Positions 26,280-35,190 are shown, counted from the first letter of the stretch. The stretch: DNA of 64,000 bases from Pseudomonadota bacterium (GCA_023422775.1 JAFAGM010000013.1:22499-86498); one strand, 5' to 3'. Numbers and translations are program-made. Notes: a model not told the origin generated them from the letters alone.

Positions 26280-26364
26280 CGTCATTGCGAGCGAAGCGAA
26301 GCAATCCATCTATCCCCGAGTCGAGGCATGGATTGCTTCGTCGCTGTCGCTCCTCGCAATGACG
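26280..26364. repeat. Repeat family R3 (GCGAGCGAAGCGAAGCAATCCAT), copy 1
   Basis: The ends CGTCATTGCGAG and CTCGCAATGACG are perfect inverted copies, with inner arms GAAGCAATCCAT and ATGGATTGCTTC. Relatives are at 30933, 45990 and 48349. It lies between a permease and the ATPase gene within one operon. Confidence 0.85.
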
Positions 26365-26393
26365 AACGCGGCGCACCAGTGGGGAATATGTTC

Positions 26394-28115
26394 ATGACCG
26401 CGCAGCCCCTGCTCGACGTCAGCGACCTCACCGTCGAATTCACCACGCGCCGCGGCATCGTGAAAGCCGTGCAGCACGTCAACATCTCGGTGGCCAAGGG
26501 CGAGACGCTCGGCATCGTCGGCGAATCCGGTTCCGGCAAGTCGGTGACGTCCTATGCCGTCATGCGCATCCTCGACCGGGCGGGGCGGATCGCCGAGGGC
26601 TCGGTGATGTTCTCCGGCATCGACGTCAAGGCCGCGACCGAGAACCAGATGCGCGATCTGCGCGGCCGCGAAATCTCGATGATCTTCCAGAACCCGCGCG
26701 CCGCGCTCAACCCGATCCGCAAGGTCGGCGACCAGATCGAGGACGTGCTGCGACAGCACGTGCAGCAGTCGCAGGTCGGCGACCGCGGCGAGAAGGCGAT
26801 CGAGGCGCTGGAGCAGGTCAAGATCGCCCGCCCGCGGGAGCGCTACCATGCCTATCCGTTCGAACTCTCCGGCGGCATGTGCCAGCGCGTCGTGATCGCA
26901 TTGGCGCTCGCCTGCAATCCGCAGCTTCTGATCGCGGACGAGCCGACCACCGGCCTCGACGTCACCACGCAGAAGGCCGTGATGGACCTCGTCGTCGAAC
27001 TCACCAGGCGCCGCAACATGTCGACCATCCTGATCACGCACGATCTCGGCCTTGCCGCCGCCTATTGCGATCGCGTGGTGGTGATGGAGAAGGGTCACGT
27101 GGTGGAGACCGCGAAGTCCGCCGATATTTTTGCCAGGCCCGAGCATGCTTATACAAGGAAGCTGATGCGCGCCACGCCCCGGCTCGGCGTCTCGCTGCGC
27201 GACCTGCTGCCGGAGGAGGATGCGCTTTCTTCGGCCTCGCCCCGCACTTCGTCCGTCACACCCGGGGGTGACGAGAATGCGAAACCACTCCTCCTCGTCG
27301 AAAAGCTCGTCAAGGAATACCCGCGCCAGGGCGCGAGCGCAGTGCTCTCAAAGCTGTTCTCGCGCAAGCCGCCGGTCGAGGCCGAGCAGTTCCGCGCGGT
27401 CGACGGCATCAGCTTCACCGTCGGCCACGGCGAGAGCGTGGGCCTCGTCGGCGAATCCGGCTGCGGCAAGTCGACGACGTCGATGATGGTGATGCGGCTG
27501 CTAGACCAGACCTCCGGCCGCATCGTGTTCGACGGCGACGAGATCGGCACCATCCTGCCGCAGGCCTTTGCACGGCTGCCGCTGCGCAAGAGCATCCAGA
27601 TGGTGTTCCAGGACCCGACCGACAGCCTCAACCCGCGCTTCACCGCGGCGCGCGCCATCGCCGATCCGATCTTGCAACTCGGCGACATCAGGGGCCGCGA
27701 CGCGCTGCGCGCCCGCTGCGAGGAACTCGCCGGCCTGGTCGGCCTTCCCGTCAACCTGCTCGATCGCTTTCCGCACCAGTTGTCCGGCGGCCAGAAGGCC
27801 CGCGTCGGCATCGCGCGTGCGATCGCGCTGCATCCAAAACTCGTGATCCTCGACGAGCCGACCGCGGCGCTCGACGTTTCCGTGCAGGCGGTGGTGCTCA
27901 ACCTGCTGCAGGATCTCAAGGCATCGATGGGCATGAGCTATTTGTTCGTGTCGCACGATTTGAATGTGGTACGTTTGCTGTGCGATCGTGTCATCGTGAT
28001 GCGGAGCGGGCGTATCGTCGAGCAGGGCTCGTCCGAACGCGTGCTCGGCGATCCGCAGGACGCTTATACGAAGGAATTGCTGACGGCGATTCCGCATCCG
28101 CCGCTGCCGGCGTAG
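26394..28115 (+). CDS. Double ATP-binding protein of dipeptide-type ABC transporter
   Basis: The 573-residue protein is a fusion of two ATPases (DppD-DppF type). Domain 1 (about residues 5-260) has Walker A GESGSGKS, signature LSGGMCQR and Walker B LLIADEPTTGLD. Domain 2 (about residues 300-570) has GESGCGKSTTS, LSGGQKARVGIARAIAL and LVILDEPTAALD. It energises the two permeases just upstream. The ATG at 26394 was chosen because GGGGA lies nine bases upstream; an ATG at 26388 is too close to that site. It is followed after a repeat by the AtzG-like gene. Confidence 0.92.
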   Translation: MTAQPLLDVSDLTVEFTTRRGIVKAVQHVNISVAKGETLGIVGESGSGKSVTSYAVMRILDRAGRIAEGSVMFSGIDVKAATENQMRDLRGREISMIFQNPRAALNPIRKVGDQIEDVLRQHVQQSQVGDRGEKAIEALEQVKIARPRERYHAYPFELSGGMCQRVVIALALACNPQLLIADEPTTGLDVTTQKAVMDLVVELTRRRNMSTILITHDLGLAAAYCDRVVVMEKGHVVETAKSADIFARPEHAYTRKLMRATPRLGVSLRDLLPEEDALSSASPRTSSVTPGGDENAKPLLLVEKLVKEYPRQGASAVLSKLFSRKPPVEAEQFRAVDGISFTVGHGESVGLVGESGCGKSTTSMMVMRLLDQTSGRIVFDGDEIGTILPQAFARLPLRKSIQMVFQDPTDSLNPRFTAARAIADPILQLGDIRGRDALRARCEELAGLVGLPVNLLDRFPHQLSGGQKARVGIARAIALHPKLVILDEPTAALDVSVQAVVLNLLQDLKASMGMSYLFVSHDLNVVRLLCDRVIVMRSGRIVEQGSSERVLGDPQDAYTKELLTAIPHPPLPA

Positions 28116-28118
28116 CCT

Positions 28119-28200
28119 GTCATGCCCCGCGGAGGCGGGGCATCCAGCAATCACCGATGCCGGCGTGTACTGGATCGCCCGGTCAAGCCGGGCGATGACG
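28119..28200. repeat. Inverted repeat pair, CATGCCCCGC / CGCCCGGTCAAGCCGGGCG type
   Basis: Two hairpins (GCCCCGCGGAGGCGGGGC and CGCCCGGTCAAGCCGGGCG) with the linker CGTGTACTGGAT. It is related to 8811-8914 and 56192-56311. It lies between the ATPase and the AtzG-like gene. Confidence 0.8.
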
Positions 28201-28212
28201 AAGAAGGAGGGA

Positions 28213-28407
28213 ATGTTGACCAATACCAGTACCAACCCCCTGGACAACTACATCGACGCCGTCGCCAAGGCGCTGGCGCTGCCGGTCGAGGAAGCCTGGC
28301 GTCCCGCGGTGCGGGCGAACCTCGACGTGTCGCTGAGACTGGCAAAACTGGTCGATGAATTCCCGCTGCCGGATGAAACCGAGCCGGCCAGCATTTACTC
28401 GGCCTGA
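28213..28407 (+). CDS. AtzG-like (DUF4089) small subunit
   Basis: The 64-residue protein matches the DUF4089 family, with DNYIDAVAKALALPVEEAWRPAVRANLDVSLRLAKLVDEFPLPDETEPAS. AtzG is a small helical subunit that binds and stabilises the AtzE amidase, as shown for 1-carboxybiuret hydrolase; HpxX of the oxalurate pathway is similar. The ATG at 28213 has a strong AAGGAGG site. The AtzE-like gene follows five bases later, in keeping with a complex. Confidence 0.85.
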   Translation: MLTNTSTNPLDNYIDAVAKALALPVEEAWRPAVRANLDVSLRLAKLVDEFPLPDETEPASIYSA

Positions 28408-28412
28408 TCGCC

Positions 28413-29810
28413 ATGACCGTGAAATCAGACGGGCTGTCGGCCCAGCAGATCGCGCAGGCGATAACCGACCGCAAGCTTTCCGCCCTTGAAGCGACCGAGG
28501 CCGCGCTGGCGCGCATCGCCGCGCATGATGGCGTGCTGAATTCCTTCACAGATGTCACCGCGGATCGTGCCCGCGCCACGGCGAAAGCGATCGACACGAA
28601 GATCGCCGCCGGCGAAAAAGTCGGCGCGCTCGCCGGCGTGCCGTTCGCGGTCAAGAACCTGTTCGATGTCAAAGGCCTTTCCACCCGCGCCGGATCGAAG
28701 ATCAATCGCGACCTTAGCCCTGCACCGCGCGACGCCACGCTGATCGAGCGCATGGAGGCCGCCGGCGCCGTGCTGGTCGGCGCGCTCAACATGGGCGAAT
28801 ACGCTTACGATTTCACCGGCGAGAACGTGCATGACGGCCCGTCGCGCAATCCGCACGATCCGACACGGATGAGCGGCGGCTCCTCCGGCGGCTCAGGCAG
28901 TGCAGTCGGCGGCGCTCTGGTCCCGATTGCTTTGGGATCCGACACCAATGGCTCGATCCGCGTGCCGTCGTCGTTCTGCGGCATCTTCGGTCTGAAGCCG
29001 ACCTATGGCCGGCTGTCGCGGGCGCGGTCGTTTCCCTTTGTCGCAAGCTTCGATCATCTCGGCCCGTTCGCGCGCAGCGTCGGCGATCTCGTGCTTGCTT
29101 ATGACGCCATGCAGGGCCCTGACGCCGACGACGCGGCGTGCACGACGCGCCCGGTCGAGCCGGTCTCGCCGCTGCTGGCCGAGGGCCTCTCCGGCCTTCG
29201 GATCGCGATTGCCGGCGGATATTTTCAGAACAACGTGTTCCCCGAAGCGGTCGAAGCCGTGGCGCGTGTCGCCAAGGCGCTGGACGCGACGCAAACGATC
29301 GAAATTCCGGAGGCTGCCCGCGCCCGCGCTGCGGCCTACGTGATCTCCACCACCGAAGGTGCTTCGCTGCACCTCGATCGCCTGCGCAAGCGTCCGAACG
29401 ATTTCGATCCGGCAGTGCGCGACCGCCTGATCGCGGGCGCAATGGTGCCGGCGCCGTTGGTCGATCGCGCGCAGAAATTCCGCCGCTGGTATCGCGCAAA
29501 GGTGCTCGAACTGTTCAAGTCGGTGGACGTGATCATCGCGCCGGCAACGCCCTGCATCGCGCCGAAGCTCGGACAGGTGACGTTCGTGCTCGACGGCGTC
29601 GAACTTCCCGTACGCGCCAATATCGGCATCCACACCCAGCCGATCTCCTTCATCGGCCTGCCTGTCGTCGCTGTGCCGGTGCCGCTTGAGCCGATGCCGA
29701 TCGGCGTGCAGATCATCGCGGCGCCCTGGCGCGAGGATATCGCGTTGCGCGTCGCGCATGCGCTGGAACACATGGGCGTCGCCGCAGCGCCAGCCCCGAG
29801 AGGATTGTAA
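28413..29810 (+). CDS. AtzE-family amidase
   Basis: The 465-residue protein is an amidase-signature hydrolase with an intact triad: Lys81 (VPFAVKNLFDV), cis-Ser in SGGSSGGSGSAV near residue 157, and nucleophile Ser181 in GSDTNGSIRVPSSF. Pairing with an AtzG-like subunit and an AtzH-like protein places it in the AtzE group. These remove ammonia from carboxylated urea compounds such as 1-carboxybiuret; HpxY in the oxalurate pathway is similar. The true substrate here is not known. Confidence 0.88.
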   Translation: MTVKSDGLSAQQIAQAITDRKLSALEATEAALARIAAHDGVLNSFTDVTADRARATAKAIDTKIAAGEKVGALAGVPFAVKNLFDVKGLSTRAGSKINRDLSPAPRDATLIERMEAAGAVLVGALNMGEYAYDFTGENVHDGPSRNPHDPTRMSGGSSGGSGSAVGGALVPIALGSDTNGSIRVPSSFCGIFGLKPTYGRLSRARSFPFVASFDHLGPFARSVGDLVLAYDAMQGPDADDAACTTRPVEPVSPLLAEGLSGLRIAIAGGYFQNNVFPEAVEAVARVAKALDATQTIEIPEAARARAAAYVISTTEGASLHLDRLRKRPNDFDPAVRDRLIAGAMVPAPLVDRAQKFRRWYRAKVLELFKSVDVIIAPATPCIAPKLGQVTFVLDGVELPVRANIGIHTQPISFIGLPVVAVPVPLEPMPIGVQIIAAPWREDIALRVAHALEHMGVAAAPAPRGL

Positions 29811-29812
29811 TC

Positions 29813-30211
29813 ATGGAAATCGATCTTCCGGACGTGCTGGCCGAGGTCTCCGCGCAATTCGCGCGCTACGAGAAGGCGCTGGTGTCCAACGACGTGGCCG
29901 TGCTCGACGAATTGTTCCGCAACGATTCCCGCACGCTGCGATATGGCATCGGCGAAAATCTCTACGGCTACGAGGCGATCAAGGGGTTTCGCGCCGCGCG
30001 CTCGCCGGTGGGGCTGAAGCGCCGGACCGACCAGACCATGATTACGACCTATGGCCGGGATACCGCTGTTGCCTCCACGCTGTTCTACCGCGAGAGCACG
30101 AAGGGCAGGGTGGGGCGGCAGATGCAGACCTGGGTGCGGTTTCCCGAAGGATGGAGGATCGTCGCAGCCCATGTCAGCGTCATCGACGATCCGAAGGATT
30201 CATCCACATGA
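29813..30211 (+). CDS. AtzH-like (DUF3225/HpxZ) protein
   Basis: The 132-residue protein is a DUF3225 member with NTF2-like fold. Segments QFARYEKALVSNDVAVLDELFRNDSRTLRYGIGENLYGYEAIKGFRAAR and MQTWVRFPEGWRIVAAHVS are typical. AtzH has been described as a 1,3-dicarboxyurea decarboxylase acting after AtzEG, and HpxZ accompanies oxalurate degradation. It begins two bases after the AtzE stop and overlaps the GntR start (ATGA), so the four genes are translationally linked. Confidence 0.85.
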   Translation: MEIDLPDVLAEVSAQFARYEKALVSNDVAVLDELFRNDSRTLRYGIGENLYGYEAIKGFRAARSPVGLKRRTDQTMITTYGRDTAVASTLFYRESTKGRVGRQMQTWVRFPEGWRIVAAHVSVIDDPKDSST

Positions 30212-30927
30212 GTCTGGACGATCTTCCCACCCGCGTAGCGCCAGGGACGATGGTCCGGCGCATCGACCGCCCGTCGCCGCAACGGGACAAGGTCACGCGG
30301 GCGGAGGAGTTGCGGCTGCAGCTTGCCGACGAGATCGTGCGCGGCGTGCTGCCGCCCGGATCGGCGCTCGACGAGACCGACATCGCGCGGCGCTTTTCCG
30401 TGTCGCGCACGCCGGTCCGGGAGGCGCTGCGCCAACTGGTGGCGAGCGGCCTGGTCGAGGCGCGGCCCCATCGCGGCGCCGTGGTCGCGCAGCCCTCGCT
30501 GGATCGCTTGACCGAAATGTTCGAGGCGATGGCGGAACTCGAGGCGCTGTGCGCGTGGTTTGCCGCCGAGCGGATGTCGCCGGCAGATCGGCAGAAGCTG
30601 GAAGCGATCCACGAGGAGTTGCGGGTCCTGAGCCATGCCGGCAATCCCGAGCGGTTTCACGAGGTCAACGAGCGCTTCCACAACGCGATCTATGCGGGGT
30701 CCCAAAACAGCTACATCGCCGAGATGACGCTGGCGACGCGGGTGCGGGTGCAGCCGTTCCGCCGCGCCCAGTTCCGCAACCTCGGGCGGCTGGCGAAATC
30801 GCACGCCGAACACGACCGCGTCGTGGTCGCCATCATGCGCGGCGACAAGGCGCGTGCCGCGAGTGCAATGCGCGCGCACATCGAACTGGTGCGCGGGGAG
30901 TACGAGCTCTACGCGGTTTCAGTGTAG
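30208..30927 (+). CDS. GntR-family (FCD) transcriptional regulator
   Basis: The 239-residue protein has an N-terminal winged helix (LRLQLADEIVRGVLPPGSALDETDIARRFSVSRTPVREALRQLVASGLVEARPHRGAVVA). A C-terminal FCD ligand-binding domain follows (about residues 100-230), with His residues in HEVNERFHNAIY and KSHAEHDRVVVAI that usually hold a metal. The start at 30208 overlaps the AtzH stop. As last gene of the hydrolase operon, it is a good candidate to control the operon and the divergent allophanate hydrolase in response to a pathway intermediate. Confidence 0.9.
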   Translation: MSLDDLPTRVAPGTMVRRIDRPSPQRDKVTRAEELRLQLADEIVRGVLPPGSALDETDIARRFSVSRTPVREALRQLVASGLVEARPHRGAVVAQPSLDRLTEMFEAMAELEALCAWFAAERMSPADRQKLEAIHEELRVLSHAGNPERFHEVNERFHNAIYAGSQNSYIAEMTLATRVRVQPFRRAQFRNLGRLAKSHAEHDRVVVAIMRGDKARAASAMRAHIELVRGEYELYAVSV

Positions 30928-30932
30928 TCCTC

Positions 30933-31018
30933 CGTCATTGCGAGCGAAGCGAAGCAATCCATCGCTCTACGCACGCGGAGGGATGGATTGCTTCGTCGCT
31001 TCGCTCCTCGCGATGACG
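30933..31018. repeat. Repeat family R3, copy 2
   Basis: The ends CGTCATTGCGAG and CTCGCGATGACG pair with one mismatch, with inner arms GAAGCAATCCATC / GATGGATTGCTTC. It lies between the convergent ends of the GntR and allophanate hydrolase genes, almost touching both stops. Confidence 0.85.
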
Positions 31019-31020
31019 GC

Positions 31021-32826
31021 CTAAACTGCCTTCTCCGCCATGAATGCGCGCCAGCCGCCGAACGATGAAATATCGCGCGCGCCTTCGATGGCTATTGGCT
31101 CCACCACGAATCCTTTGACGCCGCGTCCATCCGCCAGCCGCACCGTGCCGATGCCGAGCGGCGGCGGGATCGCGGCGACGAATTTGCCGAACGCCGCCGC
31201 CGACAATGCCCAAAGTTCAACCTTGATCGAACTCCCAGCGCCGGCATCGACGCGCAGCATGCCGGGCTTGGGTGGTGTGGTGTCGAGCGCATAGAGCCTG
31301 TAGTCCGGCGCTGTCGTGGTGGCTTCGATCAGCCTGCCCCCCAGCACTTGCAGTTCGCCGTTGAGCGCCATGCCGGAGAGATGCGCGCCGACCACGGCGA
31401 TGGCGATTTCGTCGCCGCCAACTTCCACGGGCAATGCTGCGAGCGGCGGCTGCGCCAGGTGCTTGCTGCCCATTTTCAGTTTGGTATCGGCGTGGAACGC
31501 GCGGCCGATGCTGGCGAGTTGCGCGTCGCGGCCAGCGGGCGCCAGCAGCGTGATGCCGAACGGAATGCCGTCTTCGCGCATTGCGGCCGGCAGCGCCAGG
31601 CCGCAGAGATCGAGCAGATTCACAAAGTTGGTGTAGGTGCCAAGCCTGGAGTTGAGTTCGATCGGATTGGCCAGCACCTGCGCCGTCGTGTAGGCGGTCG
31701 GCGCCGTCGGCAGCACGATCGCGTCGAACTTGGCAAAGGCGCGCTCGGCGATGCGACGCAGCGACTGCAGGCGATAGAGCGAGGCGAACGTGTCCGCCGC
31801 CGTCAACCGCGCGCCGGGCGCGGTGATCTCGCGCGTGATCGGATGGATCGAGTCCGGCGAGGAGGCCAGCAGGTCGCGGATCACCAGATAGCGCTCGGCG
31901 ACCCACGGTCCCTCGTAGAGCAGCCGCGCGGTCTCATAAAACGGTTCGAGGTCGAACTCGACCAGCGTGGCGCCGAGCGCGGTCCAGCGTTCGAGCGCCT
32001 CGCCATAGGCTTTCTCCGAGGCGCGATCGCCGAAGAAGATCAGTTGGCCGTTGCGCGGCACGCCGAGCCGGAGTTGGCCGGACAACGCCGTCATCTTTCC
32101 GAGCGGCCGGTCGCGCGAGAACGGATCGGCGCCGTCGGTGCCGGCCATGGCTGACAGTGCCGTCATCGCGTCGTCCACCGCCAGCGAGAACACCGAGATG
32201 CAATCCAGCGTCCGGCATGCCGGCACCAGGCCTGCGTTCGAAATCAGCCCGAGGCTCGGCTTCAGCCCGACGATGTTGTTGAGCATCGCCGGCACGCGGC
32301 CGCTGCCGGCCGTATCGGTGCCGAGCGCCAGCGGCACCAGGCCGGCGGAAACCGCCACCGCCGATCCCGAACTCGATCCGCCCGGAACGAGATCGCCGCG
32401 GACCGGATTGACCGGAATGCCGTAGGGCGAACGAACGCCGACGAGACCGGTCGCGAACTGGTCGAGGTTGGTCTTGCCGATGATGATGGCGCCCGCCGCG
32501 CGCAGTCTTGCGACCGCCGTCGAGTCCTGCGCCGGCATATATGAGAACGCCGGGCAGGCGGCGGTGGTCGGCATTCCCTGTACGTCGATGTTGTCCTTCA
32601 CGGCAACCGGCACGCCCAGAAGCGGAAGCGCCTCGGCATCCTTCGAGGCCAGCGCTTCGGCTTCCGCCAGCGCATCCTTCTCGTCGCGCAGGCTGATGAA
32701 CACGGCAGGGTCATTGTGGTCGCGGATGCGCTGATAGCTGCGCGCCACGGTCTGCGCCGGGCTGACGCGGCCGGCGCGGTGCGCGGCTACGATCGCGGCA
32801 ACGGTTTCAGGCGCGTCAGACCCCAT
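31021..32826 (-). CDS. atzF: Allophanate hydrolase
   Basis: The 601-residue protein has an N-terminal amidase domain with Lys77 (VPVAVKDNIDV), cis-Ser near residue 151 (PGGSSSGSAVAVS) and nucleophile Ser175 (GTDTAGSGRVPA). A C-terminal domain (about residues 470-600, VEVGGDEIAIAVVGAHLSGMALNGEL) is specific to allophanate hydrolases. It splits allophanate to ammonia and CO2, the last step after AtzE-type enzymes. The ATG at 32826 is preferred over a TTG at 32850. It is convergent with the AtzG-E-H-GntR operon, and a candidate GntR site lies 56 bases upstream. Confidence 0.9.
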   Translation of the reverse strand: MGSDAPETVAAIVAAHRAGRVSPAQTVARSYQRIRDHNDPAVFISLRDEKDALAEAEALASKDAEALPLLGVPVAVKDNIDVQGMPTTAACPAFSYMPAQDSTAVARLRAAGAIIIGKTNLDQFATGLVGVRSPYGIPVNPVRGDLVPGGSSSGSAVAVSAGLVPLALGTDTAGSGRVPAMLNNIVGLKPSLGLISNAGLVPACRTLDCISVFSLAVDDAMTALSAMAGTDGADPFSRDRPLGKMTALSGQLRLGVPRNGQLIFFGDRASEKAYGEALERWTALGATLVEFDLEPFYETARLLYEGPWVAERYLVIRDLLASSPDSIHPITREITAPGARLTAADTFASLYRLQSLRRIAERAFAKFDAIVLPTAPTAYTTAQVLANPIELNSRLGTYTNFVNLLDLCGLALPAAMREDGIPFGITLLAPAGRDAQLASIGRAFHADTKLKMGSKHLAQPPLAALPVEVGGDEIAIAVVGAHLSGMALNGELQVLGGRLIEATTTAPDYRLYALDTTPPKPGMLRVDAGAGSSIKVELWALSAAAFGKFVAAIPPPLGIGTVRLADGRGVKGFVVEPIAIEGARDISSFGGWRAFMAEKAV

Positions 32827-32881
32827 GGCGAGCAAAACTCCAGCGAGCAAATGTTACCGTGGCCGTAGCAAGCGATGTGCC

Positions 32882-32893
32882 ATTGTGTACATT
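32882..32893. promoter_or_regulatory. Candidate GntR half of a shared operator
   Basis: ATTGTGTACATT matches 10 of 12 positions of ATTGTATACAAT, a site type used by some FCD GntR regulators. It sits 56 bases before the allophanate hydrolase start. A similar sequence lies before the transporter (22313-22324). Functional link inferred. Confidence 0.4.
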
Positions 32894-33011
32894 GATGGCG
32901 CAAATGGCATCGAGTAAATCGTCGTATAATTTCAGATGCTTATATTGCTCACCGCGGCATGGCGCAGGCAGTGCGGTTGATCGGATGCACCACATTTGCC
33001 CAATAAATAGG

Positions 33012-33054
33012 CGGATTGTTCTCAATCCGGCAATGGCGTCGTCGGCATTGCCGG
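33012..33054. promoter_or_regulatory. Two overlapping inverted repeats before feruloyl-CoA synthase
   Basis: CGGATTG-TTCT-CAATCCG (33012-33029) is a perfect 7-bp hairpin. It overlaps CCGGCAATG-N10-CATTGCCGG (33027-33054), a perfect 9-bp inverted repeat. The pair lies 73-115 bases before the start codon of the feruloyl-CoA synthase gene and may be regulatory. Confidence 0.45.
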
Positions 33055-33126
33055 GCCGAGCCGATCTCGCGTAGAGCAGGCTCTCCTGCCCGAGAAACAT
33101 GACAAGAGGGGCAGCGGAGGAAACCG

Positions 33127-34986
33127 ATGACGACAGCCGCAGCCCCAGGCCGCGACCAAACCGAAACGCTGTTCGCGACACCTGCGATCATGGCCGACCG
33201 TCGCGCCGATGGCAGCATCATTCTGAAATCGGCGACACCGCTGCGCGGGAGCGCGCGCTGCATCGGCGACTGGCTGGAGCATTGGGCGCGGCAGGCGCCC
33301 GGGCGCATTTTCCTCGCCGATCGCGCCAGCGCCGACGCGCCGTGGTCGACGGTTACCTATCAGGACGCGCTGAAGCAGGTGCGCTCTGCAGGCGCGTGGA
33401 TTCTCGCGCAAGGCCTGAGCGCCGAGCGTCCGCTGGTGATCCTGTCCGACAACAGCGTCGAGCATGCGCTGTTTGCGCTGGCGGCCCAGCATGTCGGCGT
33501 GCCCTCGGCCGCGATCTCTCCGGCCTATTCGCTAATGTCCAGGGATTTCGACAAGCTCAAGAGCATGGTCAAGCTGCTGGAGCCCGGCGCGATCTATGTT
33601 GCCGCCATGAAGCCGTTCGCGGCGGCGCTGGCGGCAATCCAGCCGCTGCATTCGGCGATGATTGTCAGCGGCGATGCCGCGGGCACCGGCGCGATTTCAT
33701 TTCGTACCATCGCGGCGACGCCGGAAACGCCCGACGTGGCAAGAGCGTTTGCCGCGGTCACGCCGGACACAATCGCAAAATTCCTGTTCACCTCGGGCTC
33801 CACCGGTACGCCGAAGGCCGTCATCAACACCCAGCGCATGCTGACTTCGAGCCAGCAGGCCAAGGCGCAGACCTGGTCGTTCCTCGAAGCGGGCGGCGAG
33901 GATCTCGTGATCCTCGACTGGCTGCCGTGGAGCCATACCTTCGGCGCCAACCACAATTTCAATCTGGTGCTGCGCAACGGCGGCACGCTCCATGTCGACG
34001 GCGGCAAGCCGGCACCCGGGCTGTTCGCGACATCGCTGGCCAATCTGCGCAGCGTGATGCCGACAGTTTATTTCAACGTGCCGCGCGGCTTCGACATGCT
34101 GATCGCCGCGCTGCGCGGCGATGACGAACTGCGGCACAAATTCTTCAGCGAAGTGAAATTCGCCTTCTATGCCGGCGCAGCGCTGCCGCAGAATCTCTGG
34201 GACGCACTGGAAGAACTCTCGATCAAGACAGTTGGCCGCGCGCTGCCGATGGTGTCGGCCTGGGGCTCGACGGAAACCTCGCCCTTGGCGACCGATTGCC
34301 ATTTCCAGGCGCGACGCTCCGGCAATATCGGCGTGCCGATCCCGGGCACCGAACTGAAGCTGGTGCCGTCGGGCGACAAGCTGGAGGTACGCGTGCGCGG
34401 CCCGAACGTCACGCCCGGCTACTGGAAGGCGCCGGAACTGACCGCACAGGCGTTCGATACGGAAGGCTTCTACCTGATCGGCGATGCCGTGACCCTTGCC
34501 GATCCGGCGCGCCCGGAACTCGGCCTGTTCTTCGACGGCCGCGTCGCGGAAGACTTCAAGCTCAATTCCGGCACCTGGGTCAGCGTCGGCACGCTGCGCG
34601 TCGCGGGGATTGCCGCACTGGCGCCGCTGGCGCAGGACATCGTCGTCACCGGCCATGGCGGCGATGAAGTCCGCTTCCTGGTGTTTCCGAATATCGCGGC
34701 ATGCCGCGCCCATGCCGGCCTGCCTGACAGCGCCGACGTGAAGGACGTGATCGGACATAGCAAGGTTCGCGGCGCGATCGCTTCCGGCCTTGCAAGACTG
34801 AAGGCGCAAAGCGGCAACTCGTCCGGCCACGCCACGCGCGCGCTGCTGCTGGCCGAGCCAGCGTCCGTCGATGGCGGCGAGATCACCGACAAGGGCTACA
34901 TCAACCAGCGCGCGGTGCTGACGCGGCGGGCGCAGGCGGTGGCGGCGCTTGACGATGCGGCGTCTACCGAATGGATCGGCTGTTAG
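33127..34986 (+). CDS. fcs: Feruloyl-CoA synthase
   Basis: The 619-residue protein is an adenylate-forming CoA ligase of the feruloyl-CoA synthase group, longer than usual acyl-CoA ligases. The P-loop is FLFTSGSTGTPKAVINTQRML near residue 218, with VSAWGSTETSP later and FYLIGDAVTLADP/FDGRVAEDFKLNSGTW in the C-terminal part. It activates ferulate or coumarate to the CoA ester, the entry step of CoA-dependent side-chain shortening. A strong GGAGGAAA site precedes the start. An enoyl-CoA hydratase/lyase and vanillin dehydrogenase are not in the window. A MarR gene and a tannase/feruloyl esterase-like gene are nearby. Confidence 0.9.
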   Translation: MTTAAAPGRDQTETLFATPAIMADRRADGSIILKSATPLRGSARCIGDWLEHWARQAPGRIFLADRASADAPWSTVTYQDALKQVRSAGAWILAQGLSAERPLVILSDNSVEHALFALAAQHVGVPSAAISPAYSLMSRDFDKLKSMVKLLEPGAIYVAAMKPFAAALAAIQPLHSAMIVSGDAAGTGAISFRTIAATPETPDVARAFAAVTPDTIAKFLFTSGSTGTPKAVINTQRMLTSSQQAKAQTWSFLEAGGEDLVILDWLPWSHTFGANHNFNLVLRNGGTLHVDGGKPAPGLFATSLANLRSVMPTVYFNVPRGFDMLIAALRGDDELRHKFFSEVKFAFYAGAALPQNLWDALEELSIKTVGRALPMVSAWGSTETSPLATDCHFQARRSGNIGVPIPGTELKLVPSGDKLEVRVRGPNVTPGYWKAPELTAQAFDTEGFYLIGDAVTLADPARPELGLFFDGRVAEDFKLNSGTWVSVGTLRVAGIAALAPLAQDIVVTGHGGDEVRFLVFPNIAACRAHAGLPDSADVKDVIGHSKVRGAIASGLARLKAQSGNSSGHATRALLLAEPASVDGGEITDKGYINQRAVLTRRAQAVAALDDAASTEWIGC

Positions 34987-34988
34987 CT

Positions 34989-35118
34989 CGTGTCCCGGAG
35001 GCGGTGCGGCACGAAGTGGCGCTCCGCAGAACCGGGACCCGCCGATAACGCGGGGCTCGTGAGATGGGGCCCCGGCTCAGCAGCGCATCACTGCGTGCTG
35101 CGCTGCGTCCGGGACACG
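34989..35118. repeat. Inverted repeat with CGTGTCCCGGA ends
   Basis: The ends CGTGTCCCGGA and TCCGGGACACG are perfect inverted copies around a GC-rich core with further pairing (GGGACCC, GGGGCCCC). It is located just after the feruloyl-CoA synthase stop. Confidence 0.75.
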
Positions 35119-35190
35119 GAGACGTGGAGCGTGGCGCGGACCTTCGGACGAAATAGCTGATCGGACGGATAAAAGTCTTTCGCTGACAAA

